From Brachypodium distachyon (taxonomy: Eukaryota > Streptophyta > Magnoliopsida > Poales > Poaceae): a DNA stretch of 64,000 bases. The DNA lies in contig NC_016131.3 of the NCBI RefSeq assembly GCF_000005505.3, forward strand, positions 53,491,355 through 53,555,354, read 5' to 3'. The position numbers and the translations under genes are program-made. Positions within the stretch are counted from its first letter, which is position 1, and the number at the start of each line of letters is the position of its first letter. Positions 1 to 10,215 of this stretch are shown here, piece after piece. The notes below the pieces were generated by a model, which saw nothing but the letters and a program-made list of their open reading frames with translations, was not told the DNA's origin and did no database searches.

Positions 1-903
1 TGCTTTGGAGGGCATGTGTTATGACAGGCAAGGGGTGCAGCAATGTGTGGCGGTGCAGCTTTCAGGGCGCGACCGGACGCTGGCGGTCGGAAGCGCCATC
101 GATTTGTAGTCCTTCCAGCATGAGCGACCCAACTACAGAGTTGGATTTTCTTGTCATGTGGCAGAGGTTTTGGTAGGTTTGTCACGTCCTGTGCATGTGT
201 AGATGACTTCTAGGCTGAGTATTGTTTGGTTGTGTTGGTTGTAATGTCTGTCTGGCGGCTGTTGGTCGTAGTCCAGTGTTTCAGCCTAGTCTTAGGCTTG
301 TAACTATATTATTTCTATCATTGCATCAAGGCGCAAGTGCATTTTCTTGGGAAAAAATTGCAGACCAGACCACTGGAGATCTCTGAAACATCTCCGCCAT
401 AGAGCTAACTCTCTTTCTTGTCCTTCTCATTTTCTTTTTTTTTTCTTTTCTGTTCATAGAAAGTTTAGTGCAGTTTGCATTGGGTTTGGTTTTTGGTCAA
501 GGTCAACTTTGGTGACATGTAAACTTTAGCGCCTTCTCTGTGTTATTCTTCTAATTCAAAAGACAAACTAACATAGATTTAGATGCGTGTTGGAGGAAAA
601 ATGATTATCAAGATCGTAGCGGAATCAGCAACCTACCTTGCAACTCTCTTAATGGACGGTAAGCAGTTCTCCTGCTACCACTTATAAAGAAGAGTCTATA
701 AAGAAAGGAAGGAAAAAAATTCTGGTGCTATCAAAAGGTAAATTTGTCCTAATAGCATGAAGAGAAGTACAGCCCAGTTACTAATCTATCATGTTACCTA
801 AGCATGCAGACATGTATTTTTTCTGGTTTTGGTTTGTAAACACCGCAGCAATAACAAGTGTCGTCAACAAACTGGTCAATATTACAGCGATAAAGACAAG
901 CAC
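1..903. other. Large intron of the dehydrogenase gene; possible LINE 3' end at the left edge
   Basis: This stretch lies downstream of the last dehydrogenase exon in the window. No continuation of that protein is seen on the minus strand. The first 330 bases are GT-rich and end in a segment like the untranslated 3' tail of grass LINEs (a 'gcttgtaactatatta' block followed by a 'gcgcaagtgcat' block). That resemblance is from memory and weak. A T-rich run sits at 427-447. The rest shows no recognisable gene. Confidence 0.35.
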
Positions 904-2615
904 CTGGATCCTTTTCTGAAGGCTTTAGAACAAAAGTATTGCCACAAGTAACCGCTATGGGGAACATCTGCAGCCAAGTAACATAAGAAACAACTCGAAT
1001 GATCAAATGTTCTCCCCTGAGTTTAATCATATCAATGAGGACGGACACCAGACATTAACAACAAAATTACTGATAAAGATATGGTGATGAAAAAGTACAG
1101 GTCATGTCATGTAAACTAAAGTAAGATGCATCACTTAGTACATTGATAGTTGAGTTCACGAGTCCAAGTAATGAAAACAAAATTAATGTCAAAGAAACAG
1201 TGAAGTCGGACATACCCATAGAGGAATCATAGCAGGGAAATTGAACGGGCATATCCCAGCACATACACCAAGTGGCTCCCTGATACTAAAGGTGTCAATC
1301 CCATGGGAAACATTAGATACATATTCGCCCATCTGCAGTGAACCCATCCCACAAGCATGCTCCACCACCTCTACAAGATTAGATGTTTTAAATCAAAAAG
1401 CTTACAGTCGGTGTGTCTAATAGTCAATGTATATAAGTAAGAAATCTCTCTGAGAAAAAGTTGCTTCACAGAATCAAGCATATTAAGTGCACAACTGTTT
1501 TCAGACTACAAGTCCGTAATCACAAAAATAAAAGTGGCATTGATATGTCATGCAATCTAAAAGGCGTGAAGACTTTATTAAAAAACATTATACTGCATCA
1601 TAAGGATAACTTGCTACTAGAGCACACAAATTTTGTATGTGTAAAGGTTTTAAAACAATTTAGCATGTAGCATTATGCATTCTAGCTTCTAAGCATAAAT
1701 TAAGATGAATTACTATCTAACTAAGGAGCAAAAGGGCAAAACAAGTCAAGGATGTGAAAACTCACCTAGCCCACGGAATACATCGCCCCAAGCATCTTTA
1801 AGCGTCTTCCCCTGCTCAGTTGTAATGTTCTCTGCCAGCTTATCCTAATATCACCACCAATAAGCACAGAATTATTACAGCAGGAACCAATCAAGGAATG
1901 AATGAGTACTTGTAAGCTCTCCAATAAGCCGATTTGTAGTATCCAATGGTTACTTTAAAAAAAAAACTAGAACTGTTTACCATGTTGGCCCGGATGAGTT
2001 CCTGGTATTTGAACATGATGCGCTGCCGCGTCGTGACCGGGGTGCTGCGCCACCCAGGGAAGGCGGTCCTGGCGGCGTCCACGGCAGCCTTGAACTCGTC
2101 GGCGGTGGTGAGCGGGATCCGGGACACCACCTCCTGCGTCGCCTGAGACATGGTCACACAGAAATGTCCGCGTCACATCTCCACACTCCACAGTTCCAAA
2201 TCGACCAACTCCAGCGCGAAAATCGACCAATCGGGAGCGGGCTAGAGGCGGTGATGACTTACAGGATTGGTGACGTCAACGTGCTCGTTGGCCCGCGACT
2301 CGACGAACTCGCCGCCGATCAGGAGCCGCACCCTAGGCTGCGAGCAGGGACACAGTCACAACTCACAACATGAGCTTATATAGATAGGAATAGATTTGGG
2401 GGTTCCGGGAGGGGCGTACCGGTGAGGAGGCTCCCTCGGCGAGCCACGAGGCGGCTGCGGTGGAGAGAGGGGCGGCCATCGGTGACCGGCGGAGACCGGA
2501 GGCTGCGAGGAGTTTTCGCGGAGAAGGGGTCAGTAACTGCGGCCGCAAGCGATAGGGAGTGAGGCCGCGGACGAGTGAGTGACCTACCTGAGCGGAGGAG
2601 GACGGCGCGAAGCAT
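904..2615 (-). CDS. Methylmalonate-semialdehyde dehydrogenase (ALDH6 family), mitochondrial, N-terminal part
   Basis: The enzyme oxidises methylmalonate semialdehyde (and malonate semialdehyde) to propionyl-CoA or acetyl-CoA, with NAD and CoA, in mitochondrial valine and thymine breakdown. Seven exons are read on the minus strand: 2588-2615, 2420-2502, 2263-2337, 1981-2142, 1766-1844, 1216-1370 and 904-967. All have GT-AG borders and joining phases and give 215 codons. The first 35 or so residues, rich in Arg, Ser and Ala, look like a mitochondrial presequence. Next come [14 protein letters not shown], the [15 protein letters not shown] segment, [19 protein letters not shown] and [20 protein letters not shown], ending in [11 protein letters not shown], part of the NAD-binding region. 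The family is about 530-540 residues long, so the catalytic cysteine and the C-terminal half lie left of base 1. Start: the ATG at 2615 is followed at 2587 by a GTAGGT donor; splicing there gives the family-like ASGLRRSP segment. Confidence 0.93.
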
Positions 2616-3005
2616 CGCTGGTCCAGCGCCGGTGGTTGCGTTTTGGAAGTGGGCGGGGGGGCGTCGGGAGGGGGAGGAGGAGAAAGCGGGGTGGCGAGGA
2701 GTGGTTGTTGGTTTCGTATTTGTATCCGCCGCCGATGATTAGGCTGCGCGGCGGCGGCGGCGCAGATGACGCATTGCCAGCTAGGATAACCAGTATAATA
2801 CGGAGTACCATAATTTATGAACATAGTGAGCACAACCGTTTGCCCACTAGGCTTTGGGAGCGAATGGTGAATCTTTTCCAATCAACCTTCTTCTCTCGCA
2901 CCCTTTTTGCTGCCTGATCCATCTTGTGTCGTCACGCGGACGAAACCAAGCGCGCTCCATCGTTTCCTCACTTGTTCTGTGTTTGTAAATTTCCAACAAG
3001 GTAGT

Positions 3006-3119
3006 TACTCTTTTCGTTGCATAATTTTAATCAATTACGTGTACCTAGATATTTTTTAGAAATAGATACATCTATTTTTTTAGCAAATTTGAGATAAAAA
3101 TTATGAAACGGAGGGAGTA
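3006..3119. mobile_element. Stowaway-like MITE (degenerate left end)
   Basis: The right end reads ATTATGAAACGGAGGGAGTA. The left end TACTCTTTTCGTTGCATAAT is its imperfect inverted match, and TA lies at each edge. The interior carries the 'tagaaatagatacatct' core seen in several other Stowaway copies in this window (12294, 40337, 53158). Confidence 0.7.
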
Positions 3120-3363
3120 AAAAACTACGTATATGAGTTGCTCACTTGCAAAGACCAAGGAGCAGATGTTCTTTGCGTTAATCTCCTAAAATAAAATAAA
3201 AATATAAGGTGATGGCATGCGAGTTACTATGTAACAGTATAATGCATATTTTGCATGTATAAGTTAGTGTATACCATTATTATTGTAATCAAGAGTCATG
3301 GCAAACACAAAAGATATAAAAAATCCAACTGCGCTCAATATATCATGTACATCATGTTTTAAT

Positions 3364-3526
3364 TACTCCTTCCGTCCTGATATACGAGGCACGCACGCAT
3401 GCCAGGATTACAAATTTAACTAGCAAAATATGAATCTAATGATATATTTTTTACGCAAATAATTTATATTTTGAATTGACGATCTTGGGATGCGTGCGTG
3501 CCTCATATATTGAGACGGAGGGAGTA
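3364..3526. mobile_element. Stowaway MITE, 163 bp
   Basis: Terminal inverted repeats run from TACTCCTTCCGTC to GACGGAGGGAGTA. They continue inward as CTGATATACGAGGCACGCACGCAT against ATGCGTGCGTGCCTCATATATTGA, so almost the whole element folds back. The flanking TA fits the Tc1/mariner-type target of this superfamily. Confidence 0.85.
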
Positions 3527-4003
3527 CTAATGATCCGTCAACTATGGAAACTTAATTAATTACAAATCAATTCATTAATTTTACATCATGGCTAATTTGG
3601 GAAGTTTTTAAATCAATCATAGAAACCCTCGGTTACATACAAATCTTTTTATTAATTTTATATCGCGAAATATTTGAACCAATTACAGAAACTCTCATTC
3701 AATATAAATCAATCCTACTAATTTAAGATTATTCTAATATTTAAAAACATCACTATCAATTTTTCGTGTATTATTTGACACATGCATTGCACATACAAAG
3801 TTAACAAGAGCAATGTTGAAAGTCAAGAAAGCTGAAAATAGTACGGTGAATACTATCAATTTTGACAGTCCATAAAACCGAAAAGAGCACCGTGAATAGA
3901 TCAACGAACCAAAAGGAATAGTATGATGAAATGAACGAAAAAGGGCCCATTTCGATGGACGGCGTGGTCTATTAATTTGTGCGTTTATGTTGAAATTTTG
4001 TTT

Positions 4004-5003
4004 AGGCCCTCTTTTATTCGCAGGATTTCAAAGACAAAAAAACATAGGAACTGAATGTCATGTCATATTGAATCCTAAATGTATTGAAAACATGAGATTT
4101 TGCAATAGTAGCCATCTGTTTGCACCGCAGGAAAACACATTAACTTACTTCAAGGTCATAGTTGTCATAGAAACAAAGTCAAGCTCATAAAAAATTTCCT
4201 TTGGAATTATATGCAAAGCAACTAATTCATAGAAAAACTGCATGCCAAGTAGTTTATAGGAAAAATTACCAGGGACATGCGAGGACACATCCGCGTGTGC
4301 TGACTATGCACCCGGCCCAGGGAGGTTCGGCGCACCCGGCCCGGGGGCTATCCCCCGGGGGTCGTGCGTGCAAGGCGAGAAAGGCACGTGGCACACTTCA
4401 ACTATGCGCATGTTGCAGCTTTGCAGGAGAGTAAATGCAGCGCTAAGCAGGAGTGGCAAGGAGTCCTTCCTGTTCATCGACAAGGCCGACCGGGCAGCCC
4501 GCCCGGTCCCATCGACCCAGGAAGAGAGGGGGCACGTGGAGGAAGGCTTCCGACGGCTTCTCCAACTCTCTGTTCCTAACTTGTCGAATCCCCTTGTGTA
4601 TAAAAGAAGGATCAGGGGCACCGAAAAAAATGGTTACAACCTTTGGTACATCAGAAAATAGAAATGGAGAGGAGAGGAAAAGTGTGTAATAGGGATAGAC
4701 TCCGGGAACGAGGGGGTGCACCGGAACTGTGTAGCCAATTGAAGAGAGAAGAAATCCAGACAAGCGGGACGTAGGATATTATGTTCCGGCGGTCCGAACC
4801 TGTGTAAATCCGGCATGTGTTCCTGTGTCTTTGTTCGCTACTCACTGCCGGCACAACTCCCACGCCCACCACGAAGTTATATGGTTCCAAACCCTACAAA
4901 TCAAATGAGTACTATAGGAAAATTTTCGTTAGAATAGAATCCTCCTAAATTTCCATAAAACATTACGGGTAAAATTTCCATAAAAAGTTATCAATCAAAG
5001 AGG
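4004..5003. mobile_element. Old MITE-like element (two halves) split by an inserted LTR-like block
   Basis: The left half begins AGGCCCTCTTTTATTCGCAGGATTT. The right half ends in AATCAAAGAGGCA, roughly its inverse, as in grass PIF/Harbinger-type MITEs with the GCCTCTTT end. The two halves (4004-4270 and about 4880-5003) are separated by GC-richer, LTR-like sequence at about 4271-4880. Similar interior words occur at 28930-29100. The boundaries are approximate and the class is inferred. Confidence 0.45.
4271..4880 (+). mobile_element. Probable solo LTR or LTR fragment
   Basis: The block is GC-rich relative to its AT-rich host. It has a promoter-like TATAAAAGAAGG at 4599 and the phrase CGAACCTGTGTAAA near 4796. 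A close variant, CGAACCTGGGTAAA, is common near the 3' end of grass LTR retrotransposons (recalled, not searched). No coding domain or partner LTR is present, and I could not settle a target duplication. Short open frames here lack domain signatures. Confidence 0.4.
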
Positions 5004-5064
5004 CATTGGTAGCGAACAATGATAGACGCCTTTCGCAAAAGTATCCGGATACCGTGAAAAAATA

Positions 5065-5321
5065 TACTTCCTCCGTCCCAAAATAACCGACGGGGATTTG
5101 TACTCCCTCCGTTCAACAAAAGATGTCTTAAGTTTGTCAAAATTTAAATGTATCTAGACGTAATATAGTGTATAGATACATTTAATTTAGTCAAAGTTAA
5201 GACATACTTTGTTAGACGAAGGGAGTATAAGAACTTATGTCAAAATTTAGATGTATGTAGACGTCACGTAGTGTTGGACGGAGACAGTACAAGAATATAC
5301 AAATCCACGTCAGAGGGAGTA
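5065..5321. mobile_element. Stowaway MITE carrying a second, nested Stowaway
   Basis: The outer copy starts TACTTCCTCCGTCCCAAAATAA and ends CAGAGGGAGTA. The inner copy at 5101-5227 starts TACTCCCTCCGTTCAACAAA and ends TTTGTTAGACGAAGGGAGTA, with matching arms (GATGTCTTAAGTTTGTCAAA against the inverse near 5195). TA flanks both. Confidence 0.8.
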
Positions 5322-6484
5322 TAAAAAAGAGGTCAGATCGAGCGAGTGCCTGCAAATTGGGGGAGCTCATGCGACCGCCAGTGACGCCTGTCCCGCGGGC
5401 TGACGGGGCGGATCGGGGAGGCGTGATGTCTTCTCCTTTTTTTTACGGAACAAGTGGTGTCTCGTGCAACTGCTCGATGGTGGAGAAGGATAATCTTTTT
5501 CTTTGGAAGATCGATTAGGATAATCTGAACTTGGGTTATACTCGTAGTACGTGCAGTAGTGGAGTGAGTATAATCTAATTCGGTTTGGAGCTACATCAGC
5601 TTGTGCACAGACTTCTCTTTTAAAGCAAGTCAGGCATGTTCAAATAATCTGCATAGAATTCCCTAAAAAAGATCTGTATAGATTAATTTTTCTTTTCTAA
5701 CACAAAATCATAAAAACGTACACACTACTAAACGAGTTTTCTCTTCTGCGCGTCACGTGCTTCTCCCCTACCTACCTTTTCTTTTTGTCGGCCCTCCCTC
5801 CTCTCTCCCTCTCCTTTCTAGGGCGCCACAGACCACAGTGCCCCGCCTCTCTACCCCAGGCCGCCCCGCCGCCTTCTACCTCCGCATGCGATGCCGCCTT
5901 CCTCGCGTCTGCCGCCGCCTTCTTCCTCGCGCCGCCGCCTCCTTCGCGCGCCCCACCGTCTTGTGCCGCTGCAACCATGCGAGATTTCCAGCAGAGGGGG
6001 CGGGATCCACGTGCAAGGGGCCTCACCTCTGGCCATTAACGCACCCTTGGGAGCTCCCCGCCAGGGGAGGAGGCTGCCGGTGTATTCCGCCGCCGTGCAG
6101 AACCCTCTCGCTCGGCGCAGGAGGCCGCCGGTCGATCCCGCTACCGCACGGCCAAGGGAGGCCCATCTGCGTCGCTGGAGTCAACGGTAAGTTTCTTTTC
6201 ATTTTTTAAATTTTTTCTGCAAAATAAAAATAATGTGTCCTTGATGAAGCGTTAAAGTATAGCTAGTAACCTACTTTTTGCCTAAAATCAAGGAAAAGAA
6301 ACACTTTAGACTACCAAAAGAAGGGTGTGAGCAATTGACATAGTGCACATACATTGGGTTAAAGTTTTTTTTTCTTCACAATCCGCTACGTGCTTGGCTC
6401 CCGAGCTGAAACTCTTGCTAATAACAGAAACATAGAAATAAGAAATCTAAGAAAAAGATCACATGAGTCCTGAAAGTGACGATT
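5322..6484. other. Intergenic; GC-rich island without a recognised gene
   Basis: Bases 5757-6190 form a C-rich island open in several frames on both strands, as skewed composition alone can cause. A GTAAGT at 6188-6193 could be a splice donor, so a first exon or leader of an unrecognised transcript is possible. No domain or family motif was seen. The flanks are AT-rich. The LINE below interrupts the sequence at 6485. Confidence 0.4.
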
Positions 6485-8033
6485 ATTATTTTTTTCTCGA
6501 ACACGCCGAGCGACGCGTCATTTCCATTAAGAAAGCGCAAAAAGCGCAAGTACAGCGAGGCAACAAAATGGGACCCAACGGATCCCTAAAGCAAAGAAAA
6601 AGAGAAGAAAGGAAAACAAAGGCCAAAGGCCACTATTAAGGGGTAGGAACCAGCACTGAGTCCGGGGGACGCGCGTGTAGGGGGAGGCGATCGAGTGCCC
6701 ATGCACCGGCGGCACGCCACAAGTCCGCCTCAACAAGGATATCCTCGGCAAGCCGAGCCCCCACCGGACTAACACCCTCAAAGATGCACGCATTCCGCAG
6801 CTTCCAAATGCGCCAAAGGGAGAGGTTGATAAGCGACCGCACCGCCTTCGATTTCCCTCGTAGCTGTCGGGCTCCAGCCGCTAGCCCCGTGAGACTCTCG
6901 GAGGCACGCGGGCAGACAGCAAAGGCCCCCCCCCCTTGGAAAGAACCGTGTGAAGAACCGACTTGGAGAAAGGGCAATGCAGGAGGAGATGGGCCATGGT
7001 CTCCGGCGCTTGATCGCACATCAGACAAAGCGCATTGAAAGGGAGATTGCGGCGTTGCAGGCGATCCGCTGTCCAGCATCGGTCGGCACAAGCGAGCCAA
7101 ACCCAGACCCGAAACTTCAGGGGGGTCCAGCACCACCAAATCTGACGCCAAGTCGGAGAGGCCGGCCGGCCCTCGAAGAAGTGGAGGAAAGCCGACTGCG
7201 CGGAATAAACTCCTGAGCTCGACCAAGTCCAGCGGAGCAAGTCCTCCTGGCCAGGAGTGAGGGTCACGTTGGCCAGGGATTCAACAAGGTGAAGAAACTC
7301 GACCAACCCTTGGGCATTCAGGGGTTCGGAGATGTCCTGAATCCAAGAGTTAGCCAAGAGGCCCTCCGCAACGGTGCGTCGGCGGGAGATCCGACATGGG
7401 ACGGCGCAGAACACGACCGGGGCAATGGCCGAAATCGACCTACCATTGAGCCAACGATCCGACCAAAAGAGCGTAGAACGACCATCGCCAGTCACAGAAA
7501 TGCAAGCCTCACGGAAGAGAGTGAGGACCTGAGGGCTAAACCGGATGCGAAACGACGCCCAAGGCTTAGAGACCTCAGTGCGTTGGAGCCACGGCCACCG
7601 GAGCTGGAGGGCCGTGCTCACCAAGTTGGCATCACGGACACCCAAGCCGCAAAGGCGGATCGGCAAGCAGACCTTGGCCTATGCCACAGCACAATGCCCC
7701 CGCAGAGTGTCCGTACGACCCTTCCAGATTGTTTCTTATTAATGGCCTTGCCAAACCACTTGGACGTGTCGATAGCGAGTGGAGTGTGCACCGGGATGGC
7801 CGAAAGGACCGACTTGACAAGGACAAGCCAGCCCCCCTTGGACAACATTCCAGCACGCCAACCGGCCAGCTTGCGATCCATCTTGTCGAGGATGGGTTGG
7901 AGGTCCTGTCGACGAAAGCCTGGAGATGGAGAGGGGCGTTCCAAAATAGGAAATGGGGAAGTCCCGGATAGCACAGGCGAGGTAGTGCGAAACGACCTGA
8001 AGATCACGAGGACCACAACAGATGGTAGTAGCC
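6485..8033 (-). mobile_element. 5'-truncated LINE (L1-type) retrotransposon, antisense
   Basis: On the minus strand this encodes the C-terminal part of an L1-like ORF2. It has a reverse-transcriptase tail (MDRKLAGWRAGMLSKGGWLV at about 7905-7845), the grass LINE linker PIRLCGLGVRDA, and a zf-RVT-like domain ending in SLINLSLWRIWKLRNACIFE. The element ends in a poly(A) tract, seen on the plus strand as T-rich sequence at about 6485-6496. The 7-bp sequence GACGATT flanks it at 6478-6484 and 8034-8040, a likely target site duplication. The reading frame shifts near 7640 and near 6930 (a C run). The endonuclease and the RT core are missing. The copy is dead. Confidence 0.88.
6636..8016 (-). pseudogene. 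LINE ORF2 remnant: RT C-terminus and zf-RVT domain
   Basis: Three overlapping minus-strand frames, at 8016-7618, 7666-6881 and 7226-6636, together follow the order expected of a plant LINE ORF2 C-terminus. That order is maturation of the RT thumb, then the zf-RVT domain (LFWSDRWLNG, VYSAQSAFLHFFEG, then CLMCDQAPETMAHLLLHCPF with its Cys and His residues), then the terminal helix. The frame changes mean no continuous protein could be made. Confidence 0.85.
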
Positions 8034-8040
8034 GACGATT

Positions 8041-8574
8041 TTTATAAAGAAACTAATATATACAATCTCTTAGATACAATAAATTATCAGCCTAATCATC
8101 TACATTAATTAGCGTGACAATTGTAACCCCGTCTTTCATCTACTCCGTATATCACACCGTCTCGCCTCACATTCTCACAGTCGCCGTCGTGTCGCACGCC
8201 AAGCCCCCCTTTGGTGTCGCCGATCCCCATAGCTTCAGTGCCTGGCCCCTGGCCCCGAGCTCCCCCCCATGGTCACCTCCAATGCTCGTGACATCGAAGG
8301 CTTCCCCGTTCCCCTTCGCTCCTCCTCTCTGATCTGTCCCCCCTTCCATGGTCCCCTCCGGTGTTGACAGCGGCAGTGCCTCCCTCGTTCCCCTCCGGTG
8401 TCAGCGCCGCCCTCTCGCTCCCTCAGTCTCTCGCCCCCAACAGCTAGCGAGAATTAAGAGAATCCATTTTAGTTTCTTCCGCTTTTGTTTGTCCGGCCAT
8501 GACAATCAATTTTGTTTATGGTTTACCCCCTTGCTGCAGACCTCATGGTTGCCATGTAAACATTCGATGTTTGC
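8041..8574. other. Sequence continuing from before the LINE; C-rich leader-like segment
   Basis: The segment resumes the DNA interrupted at 6484. A C- and T-rich stretch at 8120-8450 looks like a plant 5' leader or a GC-rich first-exon remnant and may be the degraded 5' part of the kinase pseudogene that follows. No kinase N-terminus was recognised. Confidence 0.35.
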
Positions 8575-10120
8575 CTATCCTAGGATCTCAGCTCGACTCC
8601 TGCTTAGAGTTTGTGCTCATGCCTGTGCTTAGAGGGCAAAGTTTCTTTTTTCGCTCTTGGACAATTTAACATCTCTAGATTATTATGAATTTGTTTGCAG
8701 GTTAGAATATGTGTTTTTTTAATGTTTTTATACCATCTACTGGTTCTCTTTATGAATCTTTCTTTAAGCTAAGCAGTTCAATAGGAAGATCAATCAGTTA
8801 GCGCCAAGTTCGCTTGTCTAGCTAGTTAGTCACATAAATAATAATGTCTCCGCGCTGTCCGGCTACATGTTTCACATTTTCTTCTAAACAAAATAAATCT
8901 CAATATTTGTTCTTCTCTAGCATGCATGCAGGTCACAACACCTCAATAACTATTGAGGATGTAGGGAGAGAGGTGAAGATTCCAAAGGTTTACTCAGGGC
9001 ACTCAAATCTCAAAACTTATGATCGATTCATGTGAGGATGCGCCCTTAAAGTCTACATAATGACGAGTATGTTTTCTTATCTTACCTTCACCACATCCAT
9101 AATTTTTTTATTAGATTTAAATATTGTGCATATTCATGTCATGTGTTCTGTTACCAAATTGGAACATCTCACATTATGCACAGAAGGGCTTTCTTTTTGT
9201 TATAAGCAGTGTCATATTTCTTGCAAATTATATGCAGATATACATGGTGATTAATTAATCGATGTTTTATGCACATGTTATTGGCAAGGTTGTGTGAAGG
9301 GGGAGAGTTATTTGACAGAATTTTGTCCAGGCAGACCATTTTTTTTTCGGATACAATTTCTGAATATGAAAACAAGCATAGCCCTTGTCAAGTATTGGTA
9401 TTTTCAGAGGCAGGAGGTACACTGCGAGGTCGATGCTAAAATTACTATTTAGCAAATATTAAGTGTAGTTGCTTTCTGTCATCTTCAGGGTGTTGTTCAC
9501 CATGATTTAAAGCCGGAGGTCCGTGGAGTCTTGATCTATTCTCTTTTGTGTCCATTATGCTCACTGAATTTAAGTTGTTTTGTTACCTACATCCTGGTAT
9601 GCAGTGCTAATTATTCCGCCCTTGGTTTATGATAATGTCATCCTTCTTGTCGAGATAATTTTCCCCTTCAGCACTCGAGATGAACATTCGCCTATGAAGA
9701 TCATCAGTGTTGGCCTCTCAAATTTTATTGCGCCAGGTACTGACTCCACTTGGAGATTATCTCCATAGAAGGAGTTTCCATTTTATCTATGTCTTTGATC
9801 TATTATGAATTTGACAAATATGTTAAAGCATCTTGACACTAATGAAATACTTCGAATGTTGTTTAAAACATGTGGGCCGAAGTGGCAAAGGCTAATTTGT
9901 ATTGTTTTTAGAGATGAAAGGTTGAATAACATTATTGGTAGTGCGTACTATGTTGCTGAAGAAGTCCTACATAGGTCACATAGCACAAAACCAGACATGT
10001 GGATTGTCAGGTTATTATTTATATCTTGTTGCGTGGTAGAGGACCATTCGAGGCACGAAATGAATTATGAATTTTCAGCTCAGTGTTGAGGGATGATCCT
10101 AATTTTTTCTGATAGACCAT
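8575..10120 (+). pseudogene. CDPK-related kinase (CRK) pseudogene, left arm of an inverted repeat
   Basis: Pieces of a plant CDPK-related protein kinase occur in order and keep intron-like spacers. They are ITIEDVGREVKIPKVYSGHSN (8949-9011), the catalytic-loop segment [10 protein letters not shown] (9489-9518; HRDLKPE in active kinases), FSTRDEHSPMKIISVGLSNF (activation segment, DFGLS altered to SVGLS), [20 protein letters not shown] (9921-9980), and a frame-shifted [13 protein letters not shown] piece near 10040. Stops and frame changes separate them. Retained introns point to a DNA-level duplication rather than retroposition. The opposite arm at 10216-11755 is its inverted copy. Confidence 0.82.
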
Positions 10121-10215
10121 AAAAACTTGACAAATGGAAAAGAGAAAATGGGAAAACATGAGGAACTAGTCCTAGTTCAATTTCAGGGGATACTTGCTAT
10201 TGCCTCCCACTATGC

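Larger units (their letters stand above)
2616..3986. other. Dehydrogenase upstream region with MITEs, AT-rich
   Basis: A GC-rich leader of about 150 bases precedes the dehydrogenase start, and no clear TATA box was fixed. From 2990 the sequence becomes AT-rich and holds two Stowaway-like elements (listed separately). The remaining stretch 3530-3986 is AT-rich, and I see no gene or structured repeat in it. Confidence 0.5.

Noticed and set aside
600..720. Possible further dehydrogenase exon on the minus strand (acceptor-like and donor-like sites)
   Set aside because: Its translation does not match the segment expected after KPSEKDPG in the family.
2376..2615. Unspliced 79-residue reading from the dehydrogenase start
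   Set aside because: A GTAGGT donor right after codon 9 and a CAG acceptor at 2503 give a better, family-like N-terminus that joins in phase with the next exon.
5757..6209. 150-residue open frame in the GC-rich island
   Set aside because: Several overlapping frames are open on both strands, the composition is low in complexity, and no domain is visible. Skewed base composition explains it.
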